Counted from the stretch's first letter, positions 1-7,929 are shown. The stretch: 64,000 nt of DNA from Sphingomicrobium arenosum (GCF_026157085.1 NZ_JANPVN010000001.1:248001-312000), one strand, 5' to 3'. Numbers and translations: made by a program. Notes: generated from the sequence alone by a model not told the origin.

Positions 1-1
1 T

Positions 2-1456
2 CTCGCTCTTTATTGTGTCGACAAGCATGCGCCGCGGTTGCTCGATTGTCGGATCGATGGTCGTATCTACTGTCGCAACGACGGCGCCGTCGCATTGCGA
101 GGTCCGCGCATCGATCGAAGCCATTTCGACGTGGATTTCGGCGACGATTATGATGGTGTCGAACAGATGGACCTCTTCTCGATCTATGGGTTCGAGGGCG
201 GTCATGTGCGCGGCTGCGACATCCGCACCGCCAATATCCATCGTCTCTTCAAGATCAGCGATAGCCTCGCCGGCACCGAGACGAGCGTCTCGAACGCGAA
301 CAGCCGAGCGTTCGAAATCAGCGGCAATCTGCTGCGTGGCTCGGGCGGTAAGCAGGTGGTCGACTGTTATCGAGCGACCTCTGGCCTGCGCTTCGTGGGC
401 AACCAGCTCGAACTGTCCGGTGCGCCGACCTATGCGGGGCCGAGCTGGGCGGTCGTCATCGATGACAAGAGTGCCGGTAATGAGCGCGACGCCGACGACA
501 TCGGGGCGACGTACCTCATCAGCGGCAATTGCGGTACCATCCCCTGTGCGTTCGTCAGCCTCCAGGGGGCTTTCGGGATTACCGAGCCGGGTCATTCAGG
601 CGACCGTCGAGCGTCCGTCCACCTGATCGACAACAAGATCCGTTGTACGAGCAGCGACAAGGCTGTGGTCGAGATTCGCTTTTTCGACGACGTTCGATGC
701 CGCGGCAACCTGCTGGAAACCAACCCGGCGGTCGATGCGACCGTCATGCGATTGCTGAGCAACGACGAGGCGGTGCTGAGCGACGAGACCTATCGCGGCG
801 GTATCGTGCATCTGTCGAAAGCGACGTCCAACGCCTCGGGGTTGAGCTTCGGTGGCTCGTTCGGGCGTATCGATCTGCGCCGCGTGAGCGTGAGAAACTT
901 CGACGCATCGGGCGGCGTGAGATGCGATCGTCATCGCGGCAATGCGCTGACCATCGACGGTCTATTCTGCTCGAGCGTCGATACACCCACGCAATTGTGC
1001 CGGGCGATCTACTTTTCCAGTGGTGAAATGCTGTCGCTACTCGACATCCAGAATGTCGATGCCGAGCATGGGACCGGCGGGAATATCACGCCTGTCCTCG
1101 ATAGCGTCGCGCAGGCGGCACTGCGCACCTATCGTGACAATGGCTGGCAGCCGCGAGCGCGATTGGCGATTTCGGGCGGGGTGCCAACGAGCGGTGTCTT
1201 CCTGCGCGGGGATCGCGTGTCGGAGCTGTCTCCCGGCACGTCCAAAGGTGTCGACTATGTGTGCATTTCGGGTGGTTCGCCCGGCACATGGCGCATGAGC
1301 AGTCACGTCCCGAACAAGGCGGCGTCGATCTATCGACCCAGCCTTGCGGCGGAACATGCCGGCTTCCTTTATTTCGACACCGGTCTCGCGGCGTCCGGAA
1401 AGCCGATCTGGTGGACGGGCAGCCAGTGGGTCGACGCGGCTGGCGTGGCGGTGTGA
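2..1456 (+). CDS. beta-helix tail-spike-like protein, 5' end outside window
   Basis: The frame is open to the left edge, so the start lies outside the window; 484 residues are visible. The protein is built of short strands with recurring patterns such as 'xxISGNxL', 'LRFVGNQLEL', 'VHLIDNKIRC' and 'VRCRGNLLET', which is the rung pattern of a right-handed parallel beta-helix as in phage tail spikes and pectate-lyase folds. The C-terminus (GFLYFDTGL...GKPIWWTGSQWVDA) resembles the end of many phage fibre or spike proteins. The probable role is receptor binding or glycan cleavage; no catalytic residues can be assigned. It lies upstream of the head-tail connector genes rather than after the tail-tip genes. 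Confidence 0.7.
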   Translation, partial: LALYCVDKHAPRLLDCRIDGRIYCRNDGAVALRGPRIDRSHFDVDFGDDYDGVEQMDLFSIYGFEGGHVRGCDIRTANIHRLFKISDSLAGTETSVSNANSRAFEISGNLLRGSGGKQVVDCYRATSGLRFVGNQLELSGAPTYAGPSWAVVIDDKSAGNERDADDIGATYLISGNCGTIPCAFVSLQGAFGITEPGHSGDRRASVHLIDNKIRCTSSDKAVVEIRFFDDVRCRGNLLETNPAVDATVMRLLSNDEAVLSDETYRGGIVHLSKATSNASGLSFGGSFGRIDLRRVSVRNFDASGGVRCDRHRGNALTIDGLFCSSVDTPTQLCRAIYFSSGEMLSLLDIQNVDAEHGTGGNITPVLDSVAQAALRTYRDNGWQPRARLAISGGVPTSGVFLRGDRVSELSPGTSKGVDYVCISGGSPGTWRMSSHVPNKAASIYRPSLAAEHAGFLYFDTGLAASGKPIWWTGSQWVDAAGVAV

Positions 1457-1463
1457 GCGCGTC

Positions 1464-1601
1464 ATGATCGGACATTCCCCTATCTCGCTGCTCGCCATTT
1501 CCTCGCTGCCAGCTGCAATAACGCCGAAGCGCGGAAAACCGCCGAAAAAGCGACAGGCGAAGGCGCTTTCTGATCGACAGCTGCGCCCGGAAGCGCGCTG
1601 A
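1464..1601 (+). CDS. small phage-type protein, 45 aa
   Basis: A 45-codon frame begins at the ATG 8 bases after the spike gene stop. It begins MIGHSPISLLAISSLP and ends in a lysine/arginine-rich tail. Very short proteins with this 'hydrophobic-S-P-I-S-x-x-x-I-S-x-L' start are common between structural genes of siphophages, but their function is unknown. It is co-directional and evenly spaced with its neighbours. The Shine-Dalgarno match is poor (GAGCGCGTC before the ATG), so translation is not certain. Function not recognised. Confidence 0.5.
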   Translation: MIGHSPISLLAISSLPAAITPKRGKPPKKRQAKALSDRQLRPEAR

Positions 1602-1628
1602 CCCACGTATCCTAGCGGAGAATAGATT

Positions 1629-1910
1629 ATGACGCTGGTCCTGAAGGATCCCGGCGCCAAGCTCGACTATCTGGTCGACTGGGGCGCCGACTATCTTGGC
1701 GAGGATGTCGTCGCCGCAAGCCATTGGGCGATATCGCCCGAGGAAGAGGGCGGTGTCGCAATCGTAGGCGAAACCTTCGACGACGCCAGTGCGACGGTCA
1801 CCGTGGCCGGCGGGGTCGCGGGGCGACGCTATCGTTTAAGCAACCGTGTGACGACTTCGAGCGGGCGGGTGGATGAACGCTCGCTCCTCCTGCGCGTGGA
1901 GGAGCGGTGA
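1629..1910 (+). CDS. phage structural protein, fibronectin-like/fibre accessory family
   Basis: The 93-residue protein begins MTLVLKDPGAKLDYLVDWG, continues with a 'GEDVVAASHWAISP' segment, and ends with 'YRLSNRVTTSSGRVDERSLLLRVEER'. This is the layout of small phage proteins with a DWxxxLxxxDxIxxSxW signature and an immunoglobulin-like beta-sandwich, often found between capsid and connector genes. The role may be capsid decoration or connector accessory, by inference only. Its stop overlaps the start of the connector gene by four bases (ATGATGG context). Spacing from the upstream small gene is 27 bases. Confidence 0.6.
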   Translation: MTLVLKDPGAKLDYLVDWGADYLGEDVVAASHWAISPEEEGGVAIVGETFDDASATVTVAGGVAGRRYRLSNRVTTSSGRVDERSLLLRVEER

Positions 1911-2440
1911 TGGCAGTGGAGATGAAGGTCGGCCCGTTGGTCGTCGGGTTGAGCGAGGCCCAAGCGTATGTGCGCGTCGAAGATGGCGAAGAAGAAGCGT
2001 TGCTGGCGGGGCTCCTGCGCTCAGCGCAGTCGGCCTGCGAGGACTTTCTCGGCTATGCTCTTCTTGAACGGGCCTTCAGCGAGGTCGCCGCCGCCAGCGT
2101 GGCCTGGCAGCGGCTCGGTACCATGCCGGTCCGGGCGATCGACGAGGTGTCTGCGCTCTACCCCGATGGTGGTACCCAGCAGATCGCACCCTCGCGCTAT
2201 GCAATCGATATCGATGGCGACGGTGTCGGCCGGGTTCGCATCGTTGGGCTGATGGACGCGCAGCGCGTGAAGGTGAGCGGCCACGCGGGGATGTATTCAA
2301 CGTCGAATGACGTGCCCGAAGCTATCCGTCAGGGCATCATTCGATTGACCGCACATTATTTTGCCCATCGCGACGGTGATGGAGCGGCACCGAGCGCGGT
2401 GCTCGCCCTGTGGCGACCGCATCGGCGAGCCAAGCTGTGA
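1907..2440 (+). CDS. head-tail connector protein, gp6-like
   Basis: This 177-residue protein has the pattern of the phage head-tail connector/adaptor family (HK97 gp6-like; GTA gp6): a helical start (LSEAQAYVRVEDGEEEALLAGLLRSA...), then 'LERAFSEV', 'MPVRAIDEVSALYPDG', and a final helix ending in an 'IRQGIIRLTAHYFAHRDG' segment. These proteins form a ring under the portal and receive the tail. The start overlaps the preceding stop; two ATGs lie in tandem (1907 and 1910-1912 region), so the first Met may be off by one codon. The stop overlaps the next start by GTGA. Confidence 0.82.
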   Translation: MMAVEMKVGPLVVGLSEAQAYVRVEDGEEEALLAGLLRSAQSACEDFLGYALLERAFSEVAAASVAWQRLGTMPVRAIDEVSALYPDGGTQQIAPSRYAIDIDGDGVGRVRIVGLMDAQRVKVSGHAGMYSTSNDVPEAIRQGIIRLTAHYFAHRDGDGAAPSAVLALWRPHRRAKL

Positions 2441-2769
2441 ACGCGCGCGAATTCGCAGGCCAACTGCGGGAAAGGGTCACCATCGAGGCGCCGCTTGCCG
2501 AGCGGAGCCCCACCGGCGTGCGGACGGGCGAGTGGGTGGAAGTCGCGCGCTGCCTGGCGTCGATCCGCCTTCAGGGAAATGGTCCGGAAGCCGAAGGCAT
2601 GGCGCTGTCCGCAATGGCCCGGTTCGTCGTGACGATCCGCTGGCGCGAGGGCCTGGCGGTCGGCCAGCAAGTGCGATGGCGTGGGGGGCGAATGATCATT
2701 CGTCAGCTGCGCGACGACCCGCGACAACCCGACCGGCTGGAACTGTATTGCGAGGAGTTGAGGCAATGA
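2437..2769 (+). CDS. phage head-tail adaptor, gp7-like
   Basis: A GTG start overlapping the previous stop as GTGA gives 110 residues: MNAREFAGQLRERVTIEAP... The 'LRERVTIE', 'VEVARCLASI', 'FVVTIRWREGL' and 'MIIRQLRDDPRQPDRLELYCEE' segments match the phage head-tail joining family (SPP1 gp16 / lambda FII-like beta-barrel). It would sit between connector ring and tail tube. An upstream in-frame start exists but would overlap the gp6-like gene by about 30 bases; the GTGA-coupled start fits the operon style better. Confidence 0.85.
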   Translation: MNAREFAGQLRERVTIEAPLAERSPTGVRTGEWVEVARCLASIRLQGNGPEAEGMALSAMARFVVTIRWREGLAVGQQVRWRGGRMIIRQLRDDPRQPDRLELYCEELRQ

Positions 2770-2972
2770 TCGATTGGGGGAAGGCTGTCCTGACGCGGGG
2801 GCGGCGCGCTGCCGAGATCGAGGCGCTGCGGATCGCCGCAGCCCTGGCAGGAGAGGCACCCGACATGACGGTAGAGCATAAGGGCGATGTCGTGCGGATG
2901 CGCGGGCCGCGCCTGTTCAATCGAATGCTTCATTCGACGTCGCTGCGTATCGCCAGGCGGTGGGGCCGATGA
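2766..2972 (+). CDS. small basic protein at the HK97 gp10 position, 68 aa
   Basis: The ATG overlaps the upstream TGA (ATGA), and the stop overlaps the next ATG in the same way, so this 68-codon frame is almost certainly translated. In HK97-type clusters this slot, between the adaptor and tail terminator, is normally taken by a roughly 130-160-residue HK97-gp10/virion-morphogenesis protein. Here only a short helical start and a basic end (GPRLFNRMLHSTSLRIARRWGR) are present. It may be a shortened or replaced version. Function is unassigned. Confidence 0.6.
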   Translation: MIDWGKAVLTRGRRAAEIEALRIAAALAGEAPDMTVEHKGDVVRMRGPRLFNRMLHSTSLRIARRWGR

Positions 2973-3343
2973 GTGCGGGAGCTGCGCTGCAGGCCGCCAT
3001 GGTTGCTGCGCTCGGCGCGCTGGAGGAGGTCACCGGCATCTATGATGGCCCACCCGCGCGCGCGACCTTCCCGTATGTGGCCGTAGATGCGCGCAATGAG
3101 CGCGACTGGGGTCATAAGACCGGTGTGGGGCGCGAAGTGTATGCCGCCGTGACCTTGTGGGACGAGGAGCCGACGCGGCTGGAGCGGATCGGCGGGGCGA
3201 TCGAGCCCGCACTGGCAATGATGAATGCCCCTGCAGAATGGCAGCTGGTCGGGTTCGATTTCGCGCGGCGCAAGGTGAGCCGCGATGTCGCAGGGCCATG
3301 GGCGATGACATTGGATTTCAGGGCGCGCCTGTTGGCGCAGTAG
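2969..3343 (+). CDS. tail completion/terminator protein, DUF3168 (gp8-like)
   Basis: 124 residues from the ATG that overlaps the preceding stop. The segments 'ALQAAMVAALGAL', 'VTGIYDGPPARATFPYVAVD', 'VYAAVTLWDEEPTRLERIGGAIEPAL' and 'SRDVAGPWAMTLDFRARL' are characteristic of DUF3168 proteins, which include GTA gp8 and tail-terminator proteins that cap the tube where it meets the head. The position between adaptor and tube genes agrees. An upstream in-frame GTG three codons earlier exists; the ATGA-coupled start is preferred. Confidence 0.85.
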   Translation: MSAGAALQAAMVAALGALEEVTGIYDGPPARATFPYVAVDARNERDWGHKTGVGREVYAAVTLWDEEPTRLERIGGAIEPALAMMNAPAEWQLVGFDFARRKVSRDVAGPWAMTLDFRARLLAQ

Positions 3344-3358
3344 GAAAGGATCGAGGAC

Positions 3359-3766
3359 ATGGCGGCTGAAAAGGGCAATAATTTCCTGTTGAGGATCGGC
3401 GATGGCGGCGTGCCCGTGACCTATGCGACGGTGGCCGGTCTGAAGACCACCAACCTGTCGATCAACGGCGATGCGGTGGCAATCACCAACAAGGACTCAG
3501 GGGGCTGGCGCGAGCTGTTGTCGGGCGCGGGGGTGCGCTCGGTCGCGGTATCGGCGAGCGGCATCTTCACGGGGTCCAGCGCGGAGGCGCGACTGCGCGG
3601 GCTCGCGCTGGGTGGCGAGATCGACGATTTCGAATTGAGCTTCGAGAGCGGGGAGAAGATGCAGGGTCGCTTCATGATCGCTCGGCTAGATTATGCGGGC
3701 GATTACAACGGCGAGCGGACTTATTCGGTCGCGCTCGAAAGTTCGGGGCCGGTGTCGAGCCTGTGA
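3359..3766 (+). CDS. major tail tube protein, gp9-like (TP901-1 family)
   Basis: A 135-residue protein with the phage TP901-1/GTA gp9 tube signature: 'KGNNFLLRIGDGG', 'VTYATVAGLKTTNLSINGDAVAITNKDSGGWRELLSGAGVRSVAVSASGIFTG' and the closing strands 'RLDYAGDYNGERTYSVALESSGPV'. The family polymerises into the tube of long-tailed particles. It has the largest gap to its upstream neighbour in this stretch (15 bases) and a good ribosome site (AGGAAAGGATCGAGGAC before ATG), as expected for a highly expressed structural protein. Confident call. Confidence 0.9.
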   Translation: MAAEKGNNFLLRIGDGGVPVTYATVAGLKTTNLSINGDAVAITNKDSGGWRELLSGAGVRSVAVSASGIFTGSSAEARLRGLALGGEIDDFELSFESGEKMQGRFMIARLDYAGDYNGERTYSVALESSGPVSSL

Positions 3767-4086
3767 CGTCGGCGAGAGGCGCCAATGAGGCGCGAGGCGA
3801 GGCGGCGTTTCGCGTCGGCGATGCGACGCTTGTGCTGCGTCCAAGCTTTGAAGCTCTGGTGGCTGCCGAAGAAGAGCTCGGGCCGCTTTTCGCTTTATGT
3901 GATCGGGCATCTGAGGGGCGCGTGTCGATTGGCGAACTGGCGATCCTGTTCGATCACCTCAGTCGTCATGCCCGTCCCACGGCAGTCGACCGGGAGGCGA
4001 TCGGAAACGCGCTGGTGACGGGCGGATTGGCGGCAGCGATGCCAATCCTGCGCACCATCCTGGTTCAGATCCTGCAAGGACGGTGA
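3763..4086 (+). CDS. GTA gp10 family protein (probable tail chaperone)
   Basis: A GTG start overlaps the tube-gene stop (GTGA). The 107-residue product contains 'EARGEAAFRVGDATLVLRPSFEALVAAEEELG' and 'AIGNALVTGGLAAAMPILRTILVQIL', which matches the GTA_gp10 family. These proteins lie between tube and tape measure and are thought to act like the gpG tail assembly chaperone of lambda. The next gene (gp10.1-like) overlaps by four bases; no slippery heptamer is visible at the junction, so the two are separate products rather than a frameshift pair. Confidence 0.85.
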   Translation: MTSARGANEARGEAAFRVGDATLVLRPSFEALVAAEEELGPLFALCDRASEGRVSIGELAILFDHLSRHARPTAVDREAIGNALVTGGLAAAMPILRTILVQILQGR

Positions 4087-4295
4087 CCCGCTTTACGCCA
4101 CGCGCGGCGCGGCTTTTTGGCTTGGCGGCACAGCAGTTCGGTTGGCCGCCCGATGTCTTTTGGAAGGCGACGCCTGCCGAACTGGCTTCTGCTTTGGGGT
4201 TGGATCTTGAGGCTGGCGGGCTGGACGGCGCCGCGGTGGCAGGGCTGCGCGCGATGATGACCGAAAAGGAGGTCGAACATGGCCGAGGAACTTGA
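4083..4295 (+). CDS. phage tail assembly chaperone, gp10.1-like
   Basis: 70 residues beginning at a GTG within a GTGA overlap. 'FTPRAARLFGLAAQQFGWPPDVFWKATPAELASALGL' is the hallmark of the small rcc01693-type tail assembly chaperone family (W-x-P-x-x-F/V-W with an A-T-P-x-E-L helix). It overlaps the tape measure gene by 17 bases, whose ribosome site (AAAAGGAGG) lies inside its 3' end. It probably binds the tape measure before tube polymerisation, in the manner of gpGT. Confidence 0.85.
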   Translation: MTRFTPRAARLFGLAAQQFGWPPDVFWKATPAELASALGLDLEAGGLDGAAVAGLRAMMTEKEVEHGRGT

Positions 4296-4830
4296 CGAAT
4301 TGGTCGTGCGGGTCCGCGCCGATACGCGCGCGGTAAAAAGCGAACTCGATGCGGTTCGGCGCGATGTCGAAGGGCCGTTCGCGGCTGGCCTCGACCAGCT
4401 CGGCGGGCGACTGGAGGCGGTATTGGCGCGTGCGGTTCGCCGCGGAAAGTTCGGTTTCGACGATCTGAAGAAAGCGGCGCTGTCGGCGATGAACTCGATT
4501 GCAGCAGCCAGCTTGCGGGCTTTGATTCCGAGTGGCCAGACAGGCGGGATCAACCTGGGATCGTTGCTGGGCGCGGCGCTGGGCTTGCCCGGGCGGGCGA
4601 CGGGCGGGCCGGTCAGTGCAAAGACCCCCTATTTGGTTGGCGAACGCGGGCCCGAGATGTTCGTCCCCGAGCAGGCCGGGCGCATCGTGCCGAGCGCTGG
4701 CGGTCAGCGCGCCAATGTCGCCGTGTCGATCAAGCTCGATGCACCCCGCGAACAGACGGTACCGCAAGCACTGTCGAGCAGCCGGCGACAACTTGCTGCG
4801 GCGCTTGGACGAGCGGTGCGCGGCGCATGA
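4279..4830 (+). CDS. short tail tape measure protein, gp11-like
   Basis: The product is only 183 residues. It has an N-terminal helical part (MAEELDELVVRVRADTRAVKSELDAVRRDVEGPF) and the tape-measure C-terminal motif 'RATGGPVSAKTPYLVGERGPEMFVPEQAGRIVPS', seen in GTA gp11 and many phage tape measures. Length normally sets tail length, so this should specify a very short tail. Start ATG has a strong AGGAGG site. The stop overlaps the next ATG (ATGA). Confidence 0.88.
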   Translation: MAEELDELVVRVRADTRAVKSELDAVRRDVEGPFAAGLDQLGGRLEAVLARAVRRGKFGFDDLKKAALSAMNSIAAASLRALIPSGQTGGINLGSLLGAALGLPGRATGGPVSAKTPYLVGERGPEMFVPEQAGRIVPSAGGQRANVAVSIKLDAPREQTVPQALSSSRRQLAAALGRAVRGA

Positions 4831-7124
4831 TCCGCCACTGGCTTACGCGACCCGGCGAGCATCTCGAGAAGGGCTGGCTGAAGCGCTTCGATCCTGAGCA
4901 TTGGACGGTCGATTTCCCGCGTGGGACGATTGCCTGCATCGTCACGGGTACGGACGGCCACTCGTTGGAGGTCGAGGCGGAGTTTTTGCGGCGCGGTGAT
5001 CTCGTGGGCTTGATCTGGGAAAGCGAGGATCGCTGGTCGCATCCAGCCCATGCTCGCGCGACGAGCCGCGATTACTCGGGCACACGCCTTTCCTTTCGCT
5101 GGCAGTCCACGGGCCTCATTGGGCTCGACCAGCCGAACGGTCCGACGCTCACCATCGAGGGGCGCGATGCGCAGGGCGTGGCGAGAAGCTGGTACGTACG
5201 ATTGTGGAATTATGCAGAGGGGACGGCTCAAAATGCTCGGATAGAGCTCGACTTCGATAGCCTCGCCGGAGGTTGGGCAGCCGATGACCCGGTCGCGGCA
5301 GGCGACATCGAGCGTCTGTTCGTCAGCCTGGCGCCGCATGACTATGCGGCTGGCGACGATAGTATCAGGACCGCGTCGGCAACCGGCACCCTGATGATTT
5401 CGGATATCGTCTGTGCTGGGCCTGGGAGCGTTATCGAGGTCGGTTCGAGCTGGCAGCCCGATCACGGGTTCGGTGCCTGTAGCGCCTATGACGATCTTTA
5501 CCACTTGCCACCTTCACGAGTAGCCGAAGCGATCGACCGGTTGGGATTTGGACAGCTGGTCAATCATTATGTCGGCATGAGCCATTACATGGCGCTGGGC
5601 GGTGACGGACGAGTCGACTCGGCCAAGGGCATGAACGGGCCGGCGCTGCATTGGCACGAGGCATATGCCGCAGCACTCGCGGCGCGTGGCCGTACACCGA
5701 TCTGGTCGATCTCCTACGAAATCCTCGCGCAATTTTGTCCGGAGGCTTGGGCTCAACGACGTTCGGATGGTGCCATGGGGCTGACCGGCTGGTCGCCTCC
5801 GTCGGCCCTTGTGTCACCGTGCAGTGAAGCGGCGATCGGCTATCTCGGTGACATCATTGAGGAATTGCTGGGACTATCGGCGGGCGCTGGATTGTCGCCC
5901 ATGATGCAGATCGGCGAGCCATGGTGGTGGATCGACAGCGATCGCCAGCCCTGCCTCTATGATGCGAGCGCGCAGTCGGCTTTCGAAGGTCCGATGCCGC
6001 TGGTCCACGATGTGACCGACGTGATGAGCAGCGAGCAGATCGCGCTCCTCGATTGGGCGGGTGAGAAGCTCGCGGCTTCGACCGCGGCACTTGTCGCACG
6101 AGCAAAGGTCGCGGCGCCGCAGTGCGAGACGCACCTTCTCGTCTATCTGCCCTCGATCCTCGATCCGGACGCTCCCGAGCTCTCGCGGGCGAACCTGCCG
6201 GTCGAGTGGGCTGCGCCAGCCTTCGACAAGCTTCAGATCGAAGATTACGACTGGGTGACGTCGCAGGTCGCGCCGACGCGGCGCGAGACCGCGTGCGCAG
6301 CGGTCGAAGAGCGCCTCGGCTACCCGCCGGACCGACAGCATTACCTGGCGGGCTTCGTGCTCGAAGAGGAGGGCGCGCCCGACGAATGGCGGCGGGTCAT
6401 CGCCGCCGCCGCCGATGCGCGAGCCCGCCAGGTCGACGAGGTTTTCATCTGGGCACTGCCGCAGGTGCTGCGCGACGGTGTGACCATATTCGAAACGGAG
6501 GATGGTACCATGCAGGACGTCGCGGACGTCGACTTCCCCATCGCGCTAGGCAGCGATGTCAGCGTGCGCCCGGGCTTTTCGACGCAAGTCGTCGTCAGCG
6601 CCTCGGGACACGAATATCGTAATGCCGACTGGCAGCAGGCGCGCAACGAATATGATGCCGGGCCGGGAGTGCGGAGCGAAGCCGAGCTACAGGTCCTGCT
6701 GGGATTCTTCCGCGCGCGGCGGGGGCGGGCCGAAGGATTCAGGTTGCGCGATCCATTCGACCACCGATCGGGAAGCAGCGACGTCTCACCATTCGATCAG
6801 GAGATCGGAACTGGAGATGGGGCAACCATGCGCTTCGCGCTCACAAAAGGCTATGGGGAGGGTGAAAAGCGCCGCATCACGCGTCCTGTCACTGGAAGCG
6901 TGAGGGTCGCAATCGACGGGATTGAACAACCTTGGGGCTGGACGCTTTCGGACAAGGGATATGTTGATTTCGACAGTGCCCCAGCAACGGGCGCCGTCGT
7001 GACCGCGGGTTTCCAATTCGACGTGCCCGTGCGGTTCGCCTCCGACCAACTGGAGATCAACCGGGCCACCTTCATGGCCGGGGAAGCGCCCAGCGTTCCG
7101 CTCGTCGAAGTGCGGGAGGGTTGA
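4827..7124 (+). CDS. gp12-like DUF2460 tail protein fused to large N-terminal TIM-barrel-like region
   Basis: 765 residues, much longer than GTA gp12 (about 210). From about residue 566 to the end is a complete DUF2460 domain (DVDFPIALGSDVSVRPGFSTQVV ... FQFDVPVRFASDQLEI). Residues 1-180 form a beta-rich start (RFDPEHWTVDFPR, LVGLIWESEDRWSHP, VRLWNYAEGTAQNARIELDFD). Residues 195-560 look like a glycoside-hydrolase-type TIM barrel: 'SWQPDHGFGACSAYDD', 'RTPIWSISYEILAQFCPEAW', 'SPMMQIGEPWWW' (candidate acidic residue E364) and 'HLLVYLPSILD'. As I recall, similar N-termini in sphingomonad prophages are annotated as non-contractile tail sheath proteins. The enzyme activity is unproven. Confidence 0.8.
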   Translation: MIRHWLTRPGEHLEKGWLKRFDPEHWTVDFPRGTIACIVTGTDGHSLEVEAEFLRRGDLVGLIWESEDRWSHPAHARATSRDYSGTRLSFRWQSTGLIGLDQPNGPTLTIEGRDAQGVARSWYVRLWNYAEGTAQNARIELDFDSLAGGWAADDPVAAGDIERLFVSLAPHDYAAGDDSIRTASATGTLMISDIVCAGPGSVIEVGSSWQPDHGFGACSAYDDLYHLPPSRVAEAIDRLGFGQLVNHYVGMSHYMALGGDGRVDSAKGMNGPALHWHEAYAAALAARGRTPIWSISYEILAQFCPEAWAQRRSDGAMGLTGWSPPSALVSPCSEAAIGYLGDIIEELLGLSAGAGLSPMMQIGEPWWWIDSDRQPCLYDASAQSAFEGPMPLVHDVTDVMSSEQIALLDWAGEKLAASTAALVARAKVAAPQCETHLLVYLPSILDPDAPELSRANLPVEWAAPAFDKLQIEDYDWVTSQVAPTRRETACAAVEERLGYPPDRQHYLAGFVLEEEGAPDEWRRVIAAAADARARQVDEVFIWALPQVLRDGVTIFETEDGTMQDVADVDFPIALGSDVSVRPGFSTQVVVSASGHEYRNADWQQARNEYDAGPGVRSEAELQVLLGFFRARRGRAEGFRLRDPFDHRSGSSDVSPFDQEIGTGDGATMRFALTKGYGEGEKRRITRPVTGSVRVAIDGIEQPWGWTLSDKGYVDFDSAPATGAVVTAGFQFDVPVRFASDQLEINRATFMAGEAPSVPLVEVREG

Positions 7125-7125
7125 G

Positions 7126-7929
7126 ATGGGGCTTCTCGATGCCACGCCTAGCCGGCTGGCCATGTGTTGGACGCTCGAGCGAAGCGACGGCGCGGGCCTG
7201 GCGCTGACTAGCCACGATGCCGCGCTCGATCATGATCGCTATCGGCTCGAACCGGGCGGTGCCATCACGCCCCATTCGATTGAACGCGAAGCGGGCGCAT
7301 CGCAGCGCCGCGACGACATCGAAGGAGCGGTGAGCAGTGCGGCCCTTTCGTCCGACGACTTGATGGCCGGACGATGGGACGGCGCGGCTGTTGCGCTGTT
7401 CGGGGTGGACTGGGAAGAAGCGGGCGAGCGGATCGATCTGATGCGAGGCACGATGGCGGGTGTCGAGAAGATCGGCGACCGCTTCGAAGCGAGCCTCGCT
7501 ACCGCTTTTGCCAAACTCGACCGCCCCGCCGGGCCCGAAACCAGCCCTCTGTGTCGGGCAAGACTTGGAGATGCCAAATGCCGCGTCGATCTGGCAGGGC
7601 GTCGTGCTATCCTGTCCGTCGTCTCGATCGACGATCATCGGATCGAGCTCGATACGCAAGACATGGACGACTTTGTGTTCGGAGAAATCCGTTGGTTGTC
7701 CGGCCCCAATCGCGGTCTGCGTTCGATCATTATTAAGGGCGAGGGGAGCGGCGTCGACTTGCAATCGCTGCCGCCGTTCGCACCGGTCCCAGGTGATCGC
7801 GTCGCGGTAGTGCATGGCTGTGACAAGACTTTTGCCACCTGTGTGGCGCGCTTCGACAATGCGCGGAACTTTCGTGGCGAGCCGCATCTGCCGGGGGCCG
7901 ACCTCCTGAGCCGATACCCGGGCGCATGA
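7126..7929 (+). CDS. DUF2163 baseplate/hub protein, gp13-like
   Basis: 267 residues matching the GTA gp13 / phage BR0599 family: early 'CWTLERSDGAGLALTSHDAAL', central 'GRWDGAAVALFGVDWEE...RIDLMRGTMAGVEKIGDRFEASL', a cysteine pair region 'SPLCRARLGDAKCRVDL', and the end 'PVPGDRVAVVHGCDKTFATCVARFDNARNFRGEPHLPGADLL'. In the GTA structure gp13 forms part of the hub and carries an iron-sulfur cluster; the four cysteines here (two near residue 145-152, two in GCDKTFATC) are kept. The gene follows its neighbour by one base and overlaps the next by ATGA. Confidence 0.88.
   Translation: MGLLDATPSRLAMCWTLERSDGAGLALTSHDAALDHDRYRLEPGGAITPHSIEREAGASQRRDDIEGAVSSAALSSDDLMAGRWDGAAVALFGVDWEEAGERIDLMRGTMAGVEKIGDRFEASLATAFAKLDRPAGPETSPLCRARLGDAKCRVDLAGRRAILSVVSIDDHRIELDTQDMDDFVFGEIRWLSGPNRGLRSIIIKGEGSGVDLQSLPPFAPVPGDRVAVVHGCDKTFATCVARFDNARNFRGEPHLPGADLLSRYPGA

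Noticed and set aside
4070..4100. Programmed frameshift between gp10 and gp10.1 as in lambda G/GT
   Set aside because: No slippery heptamer is visible and each gene has its own GTG or ATG start.
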